Assembly: GCA_035497735.1 (NCBI GenBank)
Contig: DATJCX010000040.1
Span: forward strand, 1-64,000
Direction of reading: 5' to 3'
From: Brumimicrobium sp035497735
Lineage (GTDB): Bacteria; Bacteroidota; Bacteroidia; Flavobacteriales_D; Crocinitomicaceae
DNA: 64,000 nucleotides
The notes under the pieces are model-generated. The model made no database searches, had not been told where the DNA came from, and saw nothing but the letters and a program-made list of their open reading frames with translations. This document shows positions 19,801-30,100 of the stretch, piece after piece (position 1 is the first letter of the stretch; every line of letters starts with the position of its first letter). The position numbers and the translations under genes were made by a program.

Positions 19801-21227
19801 TTCCCTTCCACACCGCTTAAGGAAAGAATAGGAATAAACACAATCAGGACAATTAGCTGTCCAAAAATCGCAGCGTTCATCATTTTGGAAGTTCCATCAC
19901 CCACAATCTTGTCTTTAGCAGCTTGTCTTTCTCCTCGAGAAAGTGCGTTTAGTTTCACTACCTTCCTACTTATTTGAAAGGCGACAAATTCCACAATAAT
20001 AACGGCTCCGTCTATGATTATTCCAAAGTCAATCGCTCCTAAACTCATTAGGTTAGCATCGATTTTAAAAAGATACATCATCGAAAGCGTAAAGAGTAAT
20101 GAAAGCGGAATCACCGATGCTACCACCATTCCAGAACGGAAATTCCCTAAGAGAAGAACCACCACAAAAATAACAATCAAGATTCCAACTAGAATATTCT
20201 CAGAAACTGTATGTGTTGTTTTATCAATCAATACACTTCGGTCTAAAAACGGATTGATGTACACACCTTCGGGTAAAGACGAAGAAATCTCTTTCACTCG
20301 TTTATGAACAGCCTCAATCACCTTATCAGAATGGCCACCCTTAATCATCATGACCTGACCTAGTACTTTTTCCCCTTCACCATTTCCAGTTATTGCACCA
20401 AATCGAACCGCACTCCCATATTGAACTTTTGCTACATCTTTAATAAAGATCGGAAATCCATCTTGGGTTTTCACCGAAATATTCTCAATATCTTCCAAAG
20501 AAGTCACAAGCCCTTCTCCACGAATAAAATAAGCTTGGTTACTTTTTTCAATGTATCCACCTCCAGAAATGCTGTTGTTCTTTTCCAAAGCAGTGAAAAT
20601 CTCTCCAGCAGTGACGCCCATTGCATTCAACTTATTGGTATTGATAGCAACTTCATATTGTTTCAGGTTTCCTCCCCAAGTGTTTACCTCTACTACCCCA
20701 GGAATTCCCGAAAGTTGTCTTTTGATTATCCAGTCTTGAATAGTCCTTAGGTCTGTTAGCGTATATTGGTCTTTAAATTCGGGCTCAACATCCAGAATAT
20801 ATTGATAAATCTCTCCTAGCCCGGTAGTGATTGGCCCCATTTCAGGCGTTCCAAACCCTTCCGGAATTTTCTCAGCGGCAGATTGAATTTTCTCCGCAAT
20901 AAGTTGTCGCGGCAAGTACATTCCCATGTCTTCCTCAAAAACAATAGTAACAACAGAAAGTCCAAACCGAGAAATAGAACGAATCTCCAATACACCTGGG
21001 AGGTTGGCCATTTCCAATTCTACTGGATAGGTGATAAACTGTTCCATATCCTGCGTAGAAAGGTTACGAGAAGTGGTGATAACTTGCACCTGATTATTCG
21101 TGATATCGGGTACGGCACCTACGGACAATCGTGTTAGGGAAAATACTCCAAAAACGATGAGCGCCAGTGTAAACAGCCCAATGATCAACTTATTTCGAAT
21201 ACTGAAATGAATGATTTTTGTTAACAT
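16896..21227 (-). CDS. CzcA-type heavy-metal RND pump fused to TolC-like channel, 1443 aa
   Basis: Residues 1 to about 1035 form a complete HME-RND proton/metal antiporter with the usual twelve membrane helices and two periplasmic loops. In helix 4 the sequence IDFGIIIDGAVIIVEF has Asp400, Asp406 and Glu413, matching the DFG-x3-DGA-x3-VE signature of CzcA-like divalent cation (Zn, Co, Cd) pumps rather than CusA-type copper/silver pumps. After a Lys-rich linker there is a signal-peptide-like segment (LPTTAILLLIGFTGFTQ, about 1050-1067), then a TolC-like outer-membrane efflux domain of about 375 residues with the two long helical hairpins. Such fusions are known in Bacteroidota. The adaptor gene follows 11 nt later. 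Metal specificity is inferred from the helix-4 motif. Confidence 0.93.
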   Translation of the reverse strand: MLTKIIHFSIRNKLIIGLFTLALIVFGVFSLTRLSVGAVPDITNNQVQVITTSRNLSTQDMEQFITYPVELEMANLPGVLEIRSISRFGLSVVTIVFEEDMGMYLPRQLIAEKIQSAAEKIPEGFGTPEMGPITTGLGEIYQYILDVEPEFKDQYTLTDLRTIQDWIIKRQLSGIPGVVEVNTWGGNLKQYEVAINTNKLNAMGVTAGEIFTALEKNNSISGGGYIEKSNQAYFIRGEGLVTSLEDIENISVKTQDGFPIFIKDVAKVQYGSAVRFGAITGNGEGEKVLGQVMMIKGGHSDKVIEAVHKRVKEISSSLPEGVYINPFLDRSVLIDKTTHTVSENILVGILIVIFVVVLLLGNFRSGMVVASVIPLSLLFTLSMMYLFKIDANLMSLGAIDFGIIIDGAVIIVEFVAFQISRKVVKLNALSRGERQAAKDKIVGDGTSKMMNAAIFGQLIVLIVFIPILSLSGVEGKMFRPMALTFSFAMLGTMLLCFTYVPVAAALFLKPKEVSPKNISLRIMNFLNRLYDPIIRWALSAKKVVIGIAVLALVLTGFVFSRMGSEFVPNLDEGDFVIQPVLKTGTSLSNTIEITTKIERILLDSFPEVDQVVTRIGAAEVPTDPMSMEETDVIITLKPIKEWVSAKTKNELADKFEEALAVIPGMEIEFSQPIEMRFNELITGVRADIAIKIFGEDLEILDRKAHEIKSLIEGVDGADDIIVEKVAGLPEMVVKYDRSKIARYGLNIEELNDMISMGFVGKSAGSVFEGEKRFDIVMRLEESQRNDIAHLQNLYVDAPSGEKIPLRELAEITYSKGAAQISRDDTKRRIVVGINVRNRDLQSVVDDVQSLINENIKLPVGYTIAYGGQFQNLQSAKQRLFVAVPVALLLIFMMLYFAFKSVKEALMIYSAIPLAAVGGVLLLWVRDMPFSISAGVGFIALFGVAVLNGIILIEHFKELKKEGKMDKHEIIIQGSKDRLRAVLLTASSTALGFLPMAISSSAGAEVQRPLATVVIGGMITAFVLTLVVLPVLYSMFGEDNTKKKQDKLKKALPTTAILLLIGFTGFTQNNSQTLEQLQQIAIENNLGLRVSSLQKEESKALVGSAFSIDKTEVFYEFDQNNIAPNNLPLNVFGVQQDLLFPTVYFAERKVNQYQSRVLSHQHELQIRKTKGMVAAAYYQFQYEENRAEIYRSLDSLYKNFAHSAQRRFELGETNYLEKITARAKQRQMETSYRQSREDVEIAIAKLTAILQTKDSLKLDRATLDKIPLKMNDLTTNPTAEYFQEKSDFFQAKRSLEKQQLLPDISLLYAFGRNSGMNSNMYKYQVGLKIPLFFGGNASKIKASKIALEINEQQAEDAKQQYAIKQTELMSELSKYEEALQYYEAEGKNLAEEILKTADGSYKNGEIDFFQYIQSLENVYQIELEYLENLNRYNQTVISINYLIF

Positions 21228-21378
21228 AATTCAACGATAAAACTTCGATTACAAACAAGTTTGCAGTCAAGAAAATAATAAAATAAGGGAGAAGTATATC
21301 CGTCCGAATATTAGGACAGGCATATACGATTACAGTTGATTGTAGGAATAGCAATTCCCAAACCACGCTGTTACTTTA

Positions 21379-21777
21379 TTATGCGTTTTTCGGAGGTTGA
21401 AAGGGAGTGGTTCGGTCAATTGACGAATAAGTTGCTCTATAATGAAAGTAAGCTTTTTCTTCAGAGAAAATTCCCGTATTTTTAATTGAAAAATCGTCCG
21501 AGAACAGGACAACTTCTGGAAGTAGATGACTTGTGGTAGAATGTTGAAATGGAAGATTTTCATGTTGTGTATCTTCCTCTTGATGCTTTTGATGATGCTC
21601 TTCTTTTAACGAACCATAATGTTTTTCAAAGAAGGTGAAAAAATCATCACCGTATTCTTCAGCGTGAAATTTTGCATGACTCACCAAGTCTGCAAACATA
21701 AAAACATCGGACACACCCATTCCTATGCTTTGAATAAAGACAAGGAGAGAGAGTGATATGCTAACCAGTATTTTCAT
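21379..21777 (-). CDS. small exported His-rich protein of metal-efflux operon, 132 aa
   Basis: A signal peptide (MKILVSISLSLLVFIQSIGMG) precedes a short mature protein with a His/Glu-rich stretch (EEHHQKHQEEDTQHEN, residues about 60-75) and a C-terminus TTPFQPPKNA. A protein of this size placed just before a CzcA-like pump is common in Flavobacteria. The histidine cluster suggests periplasmic binding of Zn, Co or Cu ions, which is inference. An ATG 15 nt upstream (21792) is also in frame, but it overlaps a consensus-like -7 box (minus strand 21786-21793, TATGTTTG), so I chose the ATG at 21777. It is 151 nt upstream of the pump gene and probably in the same operon. Confidence 0.7.
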   Translation of the reverse strand: MKILVSISLSLLVFIQSIGMGVSDVFMFADLVSHAKFHAEEYGDDFFTFFEKHYGSLKEEHHQKHQEEDTQHENLPFQHSTTSHLLPEVVLFSDDFSIKNTGIFSEEKAYFHYRATYSSIDRTTPFQPPKNA

Positions 21778-21785
21778 ATTTAGTT

Positions 21786-21793
21786 CAAACATA
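21786..21793 (-). promoter_or_regulatory. candidate -7 box (TATGTTTG) of metal-efflux operon
   Basis: It is a perfect TAnnTTTG match on the minus strand, ending 8 nt before the chosen ATG at 21777. A TTTG lies upstream but at only about 12 nt, short of the usual 19-21. Confidence 0.45.
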
Positions 21794-21884
21794 TAACATT
21801 TTATCCAAAAAAAATATGATATCCCTCAGTTTGATTTACATTTTATGAAATTTTTATTTATCAGTTCTCAATAATTGAGCAATG

Positions 21885-21915
21885 AAAAAAGGCCAATCCT
21901 TTATAGAATTGACCT
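21885..21915 (-). terminator. Rho-independent terminator of Fn3/giant operon
   Basis: On the minus strand AGGTCAAT (21915-21908) pairs with ATTGGCCT (21897-21890), 8 bp with one G-U, followed by a run of T residues. It lies 44 nt after the stop of the 721-aa gene. Confidence 0.75.
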
Positions 21916-21959
21916 ATTTGTTTATGAAAAAAAAAGAAATGATACTACTTCCGATACTT

Positions 21960-24125
21960 CTATGGATGAGTAGTTACTGTAACAGTTTCTGACATTTTAG
22001 ATTCCTGCTTTGTTTTTTTATTAACTACGACAATCGCATATTTAACCTCCCCTTTTGCGATGTTTTTATCTATAAACTCATTGATATTTTCAACTGACTC
22101 ATAGGCTCTGAATCTACCATCATCTACGGATTTATATACAACAAAGTATAGATTATCATCCATTGGATAGCTCCAAGTAAGCTTAACAGAGTTTTCTACT
22201 TTATTATAATCCGCTTTTAATTGCATCACCTCATCTAAAGGTTTAACTTCAAATATTTTTAATGTAAATGAATGAGACTTGTCTGATCTTAATCCAGTTA
22301 AGTCAACCGCTTCAACAGCATACGTATATGCAACTCTCGATTTTACTTTTGTATCTACAAATTTAAAATCTAAGTTATTTTTATCAAACGGTATAGTTGC
22401 AATTGAGTCCCATGGTTCTTTACCAGATTTTCGATAAATACGGTGCTCTTTCACTCCTTCACTTCGACTTCCTATAACATCTAAGTAGATTTTAAAATCG
22501 TTCGTGTACAGCCTCTTAATTACAGGCGTAGTTGGCGCGTTCAAAATTGGCTTATCCAATGTGAAAGTCTCTGAATAAGGACTGTGATTTCCAGTTTTAT
22601 CTACTGCTACAATCTTATAGTATATTCTTCTATCCAAAGAACGAACATCAATCGTATCAATGTATCCATTTTCCAAAACTGGGTAGGAAGTTACCTGCGG
22701 GAAAGCACCTTTTTTGTTATACGATTTATAAACTTTATAGCCTTTTAAATCAGCTTCCTTGTTATGTGGCCATTTTAAGTAGACCAAGCCTGTTGTGTCA
22801 ATTATCCCAACCAATCCAACTGGCGCAGCTGGCGGAACTGTATCCATTAAAATTCCTAATCGCGGGAATGAATAACTATAATTACCATGAATATCTTCCG
22901 TGGCCAGCATGTAATAATTAGGTTTCATTCCATTGGCAGAAGTGTCTAAGAACTGGGTTGTATTTTTAGGCAAAATCTGCTCACTTAAATCATAAAAAGG
23001 ACCTTGCGGATCATGTCCTCTCTTCATTCTATACCCAGCCATATCAGGTTCCATTACTTTGGGAGTTTCCCACTCAATTAAAACATGATTTTCAAAAACA
23101 TTCTTCACTTTATCAATCTGTACTGGCGGTGGAGGCGTTAAGTCAATTCCATGAACTTTAATTGGCTCACTCGGTTCTGAAACATCAGCAAAAGCATCAA
23201 TTCCCCTGATTCGATAATAGTAATCTTTATAATTTTCAGGAATAGAGTCTAAGAAAACGTGGTTTGACTTTACAATATTAGCCATTCCTTTAATTCTTTC
23301 ATCTTTTTGTTCAAGATCATCCTCATCAAAAGAAGTGAAATAAGGGTCTTTATTTAGGCGTTTAAATGTTTTTCCTCCGTCATCACTCCTTTCTACATAA
23401 AACATAGTAAAGTCTCCTACTTGGGACCTAAACCACTGAAGTTCGATTTTTTTATCAAATGAAAAAGCATTTAATCCTTGAGGTGTTAATTTATCTGTCG
23501 ATTTTTGATTGACTATATGTGTAATACCACCTCTAATTTTTGGTTGTTTAGATACTGTATCATTCAAAATGATATAACTATAAGTAGCTCCTTTCGTCAC
23601 ATTCTTATCCACCCAACGTAGTGTCAGTACATCAGCAGCATCTTTGGACAAGTCAGCAGCTTGAAGCGCAAAGTAAAAGCGCATTTGAAACATATCTTTA
23701 GCCATACTAATCGCTTCCACCTCACCTCGAGGGTCACGATTTGACAGATAGAAATCTTCACCGTACATCGCCTGAGCGGCTAGTGCAATGTATTTATTCT
23801 GTTGATCAACTGTTGCTTTTAACTCCTCCAAGCTTTTAGGCTTAAATGGTTCAGAAAACAACCAAGTTGAATCTATCAAACCCGATTTCTTATGCTCAAG
23901 TCTCAGAAGATAATAACCTGTTTCTCGTGTTTCAACCCAAGCCATTGCATCCGTAGGAGCCCATCTTAGTTCGATTGCATTATCTATTACCTTTGCCTTA
24001 ATGTAAATTTCGCTACGCGCCGGTTTGTCTTCTTGGGCTATTGCTTGAGGAATAACAGATACAAACAACAATGCCGTCAAAAAAAGCAATGAGTTTTGAA
24101 ATTTATTGATTGAATTTTCTATCAT
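21960..24125 (-). CDS. secreted multi-fibronectin-type-III protein, 721 aa
   Basis: After a signal peptide (FLTALLFVSVIPQAIAQ) the chain reads as five or six Fn3 domains in tandem. The characteristic strand pairs repeat: KIELQWFRSQVGDFTMFYVER, VLIEWETPK...MAGYRMKRG, VYLKWPHNKEADLKGYKVYK and VKLTWSYPMDDNLYFVVYKS, each followed by a YYYRIRGID, YYKIVAVDKTGNHS or YTYAVEAVDLTGLRS G-strand. No T9SS C-terminal sorting domain is visible (the protein ends in VTVTTHP). It starts 13 nt after the 2211-aa giant and is the last gene of the three-gene operon. It is probably surface-bound or periplasmic and mediates protein or glycan contacts; the exact role is unknown. Confidence 0.87.
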   Translation of the reverse strand: MIENSINKFQNSLLFLTALLFVSVIPQAIAQEDKPARSEIYIKAKVIDNAIELRWAPTDAMAWVETRETGYYLLRLEHKKSGLIDSTWLFSEPFKPKSLEELKATVDQQNKYIALAAQAMYGEDFYLSNRDPRGEVEAISMAKDMFQMRFYFALQAADLSKDAADVLTLRWVDKNVTKGATYSYIILNDTVSKQPKIRGGITHIVNQKSTDKLTPQGLNAFSFDKKIELQWFRSQVGDFTMFYVERSDDGGKTFKRLNKDPYFTSFDEDDLEQKDERIKGMANIVKSNHVFLDSIPENYKDYYYRIRGIDAFADVSEPSEPIKVHGIDLTPPPPVQIDKVKNVFENHVLIEWETPKVMEPDMAGYRMKRGHDPQGPFYDLSEQILPKNTTQFLDTSANGMKPNYYMLATEDIHGNYSYSFPRLGILMDTVPPAAPVGLVGIIDTTGLVYLKWPHNKEADLKGYKVYKSYNKKGAFPQVTSYPVLENGYIDTIDVRSLDRRIYYKIVAVDKTGNHSPYSETFTLDKPILNAPTTPVIKRLYTNDFKIYLDVIGSRSEGVKEHRIYRKSGKEPWDSIATIPFDKNNLDFKFVDTKVKSRVAYTYAVEAVDLTGLRSDKSHSFTLKIFEVKPLDEVMQLKADYNKVENSVKLTWSYPMDDNLYFVVYKSVDDGRFRAYESVENINEFIDKNIAKGEVKYAIVVVNKKTKQESKMSETVTVTTHP

Positions 24126-24138
24126 CTTAAATTATATT

Positions 24139-27100
24139 TTAGTATAATACTTTTATAATATTAATAATTCCTTTATAAACACTAGGTATTAAAGTCTCTA
24201 AATCAGGAATTCTACTATCTCCTTCTTTATTACTACGAGAATATGACTCTACAGAGTAACCATATTCAAACTGAACTTTATCAGTTTTCGACAATGGTTG
24301 ATGAGCTGCATTTTTAATACTATTCATAAAGCCATTAACTGCTCCTTCTTTGGCTAGTCCTTGATGAGAAACCATACCCATTCCATTTGTCGCAATCACA
24401 GTTAATCCTTCTGCATAATCAGAATTATTTATTTTTACAGTCAAATCAAACATGTTATCTAAATAATAAGTAGCTGCATCTTGCATAAGCAGATAATCAT
24501 TCGCATAATAAAAATCTCTTTCATTGAAAAAAACAACATATCCAGGACGATTGACGTCCATAGAAACTGTTGATACTATCATAGGAATAGTATTCGACAA
24601 TAACGTTCCGTCAATACTTCTCCTAGCTTGATAATTTCCTAGATTAATATCTAGATTACTAGAATATAGATTTCTATTATTTATTAACGAATATAATTCA
24701 TCCATCGTTTTATCATTCTCTTCTGAAGTGTCATAGACAATTGAAGCATTTAGCAAAGGCGGTGTATCTAACATATATGAACTTCTTCCTACTCCGATAT
24801 TCTTATACGATCCTTTTAATTCAAAGTCATCAAACGGCTCACCTTCACTAAGGCTCGATATAAAAAAGAGCGAACAATCATACTCACCTACCTTTTCATC
24901 AAATTTTACTCGATTCTCAAAGTCATGAGCATTCATCTTTTCTTGGAAAGTATTGTATTGACTTGTAACGATATCCATCTTCCAAATCACTCTTTCACCA
25001 CTTCCTGCAGAATATCGATTTAAATCATGTCCTTTTAAAGTGATGGTATCTGAGTCGGGAAGTATATCTCGATTTTCGCTTTGTGAAGAATTTTTATCTG
25101 AAACCCTAGATACATTGTAATCCGTAAAAGAACCAAATGAATTTTCTAAAGCACCCTCTGTTTTACCACCACCAGTGTTCATATTCGGTAAACCTACTTT
25201 ATCGTTGGTTTGGGTGGTGTGATTACCTGTAGTATTTCCTGAATTACCCCCTGAACTACCTCTTCCTCCGCCAGAGAAAACCCCGCCGTTTGAACCTTTA
25301 CCATAGCGGTCATTAACATCAAACTGATAAAATTTATCGGTAGAAACCTGACTTGACGTTGTCTCTTCTCTTACTTCTCTTCTCACAATATCTATATCTT
25401 TTGACCTTGTAGTTCCCTGAGTAGAACCTCTTGTTCTCACAATAAAAGACACTTCATAGGCATAATTATTTTTTAAATCAGGAATATCAAATAAAATTTC
25501 ATTCCTATCCTCATTAAATCTAAATATTTGTGATTTCTTACTTCCTAAATCAATATTAATGTTTTCGTCAGATAAATTATCTTCAGCGACATCTGAGCCA
25601 TTTCTTGGACCTTTCTCTGTAAACACCACTATATAATCATCTGAAGATTTCGCTCCCTCAAAATAAGTTGAAGCATATTTATCTAATTGAATAACTCCCT
25701 TTCGAGAAAACTCATCTTGTAATAAATATTGTTGCCCATCCATTGGGTAGCTAAATACAATATGTCTATCTGCCAGTGTATCTGGTGAACCACCTGTAAA
25801 GTAATAAACTGTTGTATCTTGAATTAATCCTTTATCTGTAAGCCACTTATTTTCTTTTTCACTCCATTCAAGTGCCAAACATTTCACGAAAATTTCATAT
25901 TTACTATTTCCATCTAATGCCTTTGACGTAACCAAAGTTAAAGCATGTTTATCATTGTTGTATTTATGTTCAACCTTAACTGGGCCTCCCTTTTCTCCAA
26001 CTTTTGTGATAGTTACCGCTTCCACATTAAACTTATATTTTCTTTTTACTGGCGTTGAATTATTTGGATCGTTAGAAGGAACTAAAAACTCTACTTCAGT
26101 ATGGTCCATTGGCATACTAAAAACAATGTATGGATCTTCAAACACGCTAACATCCTCTCCCTCTGGTCCAACCTCCGTAATCATCTTAATATCCTCAAGA
26201 GGATTGACTGTTGGCAAGCATGGTTCACCTATTTCTACATTACAATTTGCATTTACCTTAATTAAACCATTCAGAACAGAACCTTTAATTCTAACATTTC
26301 CACGCATCCAGGTAGGATTTGGAAGTCCAGCTTGCATTACTGCATTTAAGTTCATTGAAGCTAAAGAAACATCACCCTTATAAAACCAAACATTAACTTT
26401 GAAGCCCACATCCATGTTCAAATTAAAATACGTTTGTCCAGAAGCATACCAATTATTAAAACCAAAAGTTCCTTTGTCTCCTGCGCAATCTCCTGGGTTG
26501 GAAATTCTTCTAAGAAGGACATCAAATCCAGCTAATACACCAATTCTAGTATAAAACATGCCTAATTCCAGTTTCAACTTCCCTTCAATGGATGCACCAA
26601 GCATAAAGCCTGGATCTTTTCCGTCAATAGAACCTTGAATTGAATTTACCAAACTAATATAATTTGATTCACGATTCCCATCTCCTTTTACCTTATCAGG
26701 TAGCGGGGGCATAGGAGGTAAAATATTTCCGGTACAGAAGTAGGCTTTACCTCCTAAAAAGGCGTAGAATTTACTATCTTTAGTATCACTTCCTAAATTC
26801 ATCAAAGTCACTTCAATGCTGTTTAAGTTCTCTTTTTCCGTAGACTTATCTGGACGCCCAACATACAAAAAGTGATTGTATTTGTTTTTACTTTCACGAC
26901 TTATATGAACCCAAATTGGAATGGACGCCTCGGCAGTAAATAACTCTGCAGTAGTGTTGAAATTCCCATCAAAAACATTATGCTCTAAATCATATTCAAT
27001 TTTAACTTTCGACTTAATAATTCCTTTACCGTCTTTACTGCCATCCGAAATTATATCTCCTTCCCCCTTCAAATCAAGAGCTGCTAAAGAACCATTATTC

Positions 27101-30100
27101 ACTGTTCCCGTCAATGCTACACTCGCCTTTAACACAGTCGAATTAACTATTGAGAAGCTCAGACCTGCTTGAATAGTCATAGCACCTTTCTTTGGTATCA
27201 TTTCAATACCAGATGCCGAATTTTCCTTGCTTTTGTTAATCTTTGGATCATCTAGAGAAGTAGTTTTTATCGCTAAATTATTATAAAAACCACCTGAGAA
27301 ACCATTAATCATCAAAGGACCAAACACCGCTAGAGGAGGAGACTCTACAAGTACACCAGCTCCAAGCCCAAAGTATTTTATAGAATCCAAAGTTTGACCA
27401 ATCTTAACATTAGAATTAAGCTGAATTCCTAATGGAAAGTCAACTATTAACCCACCATCAATTCCATTCCCCCAAACTGGGTCGTTTGATAAGAAGTTTA
27501 GATATCCATCTACCTTTACAGGACCAAACTCACCTTCTAATTTAATTCCTCCCACCTCTATTCCTTCAAAGCTTGGTTTATCATCTAAGGATAGTTTTCC
27601 TTTCAGTTCAAATTTCTTTACCGTTCCCGAAACAACAAAAGACTTTCCGAAACCTAAATCTAGTGATAAGTCCATATTAATACCAAGCTCCGCTCCATTT
27701 ACTTTTCTATCAATGGGGGACTTTGTTGTTTTGAAATGGGTCTCATAACTACCTAGTGAAAAATTAAAACCAGCAATTGTAGGTTCTTTAGCTGTTGTTT
27801 CCTCGTTTGAATCGTTTTCTCCATTGTCATCATCAACCGGGTCATTTCCAAATTTCAAGTTCTTTAAATCGAATAAGAAGTCTTCTTCTATTTTCGTTGC
27901 TTCATTCTTCAAGGCAGCTAATTGTTCATCTATAGTTTCATAAAAAGCTGTGGCATTTGCAATCCGCATATTTTCAAAAGCTAAAGCAGGAATCCTTACA
28001 TTTGGATAGCTCACTCCCAAAAGTTCGCCACCATCTATATTGAATCCAAGAGACCCATTTAAACTTGCTTGAATTGAAGTCTTGCCACCAGAAGAAACAA
28101 TTGAAATATTAGAATTTGAATAAACTGATAAATCAGCTTTCCAAGCGGAAAATCGAAGATCATTTATTGGATTCACCATAAACTGATACCCAAATCCACT
28201 ATTTTCGTTATCATGCAATAGGTTACAACTATACGCAAGAAGCGTTTCGCTTATTGGTGTTCTGACTCCACCACTCATATATGTTAAACTATCTAAATTA
28301 TTATGACTGATATTAACATATAGACTATCTATCGTAAAGCCCCATCCACCAAGTACCCCAGTTGAAATATCTAATATTTGCTTGGATATAATGGTTGTGG
28401 ATACTCCATCTTTATCAATGATGAAATTATTGAATTCCACTGGAGTTACATCGACACCTTTTGCAACAAAACTATTTGGAACACTTAGATGCAATTTAGG
28501 AATATAAAGTCCCATAAACTCAACTGTTTTATCTCCTTTATATCTATCTGGCGCTTTAAAATCAATAGCATTTCTCGAATCTGAATGATCGAAATAAATA
28601 TTTTCACCTGCTTCAATTTTAAAACCTTTTAATGGAGTAATTTCAAATGGTTTGTCAACTTCTAGTTTAGCAATCCAATTATTCCAATCCTTGAATGAAA
28701 AACGAGTGTCTAACTCCACACGATTATCCAATCGATTACCCTCAACATCTAATGGGACAATATATTCTTCCGAAACATTGACGGTAGCATTTACAACTAC
28801 CTCTTCAAATTTCCCTTCACTATCCCACTTGGCAAAAGTACCTGTAGGCTCGTCTTCTACAATATTTGTAAAGACACCTTGCTCTGGTGATTTAAAATTA
28901 AATTCGTGACCATCAAAAGTGATTTTCTTGTCTTTTGCTAGAAAAAGAGTTCCGTTTTTCATTGAAAACCCAGATGGTTTAACACATAAATTTGTACTTC
29001 CTAAAACAATAGCTTCCTCATTTTTGACGTCTTCTATCCCCAAAACAACACTCAGGTTCGATCCTGTACTTGAAAAGATGATGTTTGAAACAAAGAAAGT
29101 TCCATTTAAATCACCATTAATTTGATCATCCTGAACTCCTAATGGAAAAAACACGCGGCTAGAATTATAAATAAGACTATCTATCCTTCCTTCTAACATA
29201 TTCAACTTTCTCCTAATATTGGAGATGTTGGTTTTACTCAAACTCGAAACTGTATTTGCAAAACTCGTTTCAATGTTCTTTAATTCCTTGAAGTTTTCGC
29301 CAATTATTGTTTTTACTAACCCATCTACAAGCTGCATTTCTGTATTGATTTTTATTTCAGAAAACTTTACAGCCAAGGGCAGTTCAACTCCAAAAGGCTT
29401 CCACAAGATATATCCAGTACCTGAATACGTATTATTAATGGCAGATATTCCTTTGTCCAATTTCATTGTAAAATCTCCAACTTTAATAACATCTTCTTCT
29501 GTCAAAGCTCTCGCTAATAAACCTAATGCTTTTGCAGCATCAATATCGATTTCAGCACAATTATTGGCTTCAAACGCCGGATCTGTTAATGGTTCTTCTC
29601 CTTTTGGGTCTTCTTCCTCTTCCGCTCCTGCAAGTTCTCCCTCGGTCTCTGCCTCAACTTCTCCCTCGTCCGTATCTTCTCCTGGAGTTTCTGTATCTGC
29701 TATTCCTCCTTCATTTGGAACATCGTCCAAGTCACCATCATCATTCCCATCATTCCCATCATTTTCACCTCCAATATTCCTAGAAGTTTTATAAGTAAAA
29801 GAAGCCAATTCACTATACCCGTTGTTTTGAACTTCTAAAAATGATTGTGGATTAAGAATATTTGAACGAACTCTAATGACATACCTATGGTTGTTCTTAA
29901 AAACTTGTGGATGCATCAGTGTATCGAATATATAGGTTGTATTATGAATGTTTTCATCCTGAAAAACAGGAATAGAATATAAAGCATCATTAATAGATTG
30001 TGATGCATACAACTCGAAAACTTCAAGTTTATAATTAAAGTTAGGCATGATGGCACCACAAGTTGTCAAAGGTGGCAACCAATTAAAGTGCATAATTGAA

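Noticed and set aside
29219..29794. 191-codon open frame on the plus strand, Ser/Pro rich
   Set aside because: It lies opposite the acidic linker of the 2211-aa giant; its Ser/Pro composition is the mirror image of Asp/Glu codons, and it has no start context or homologous pattern.
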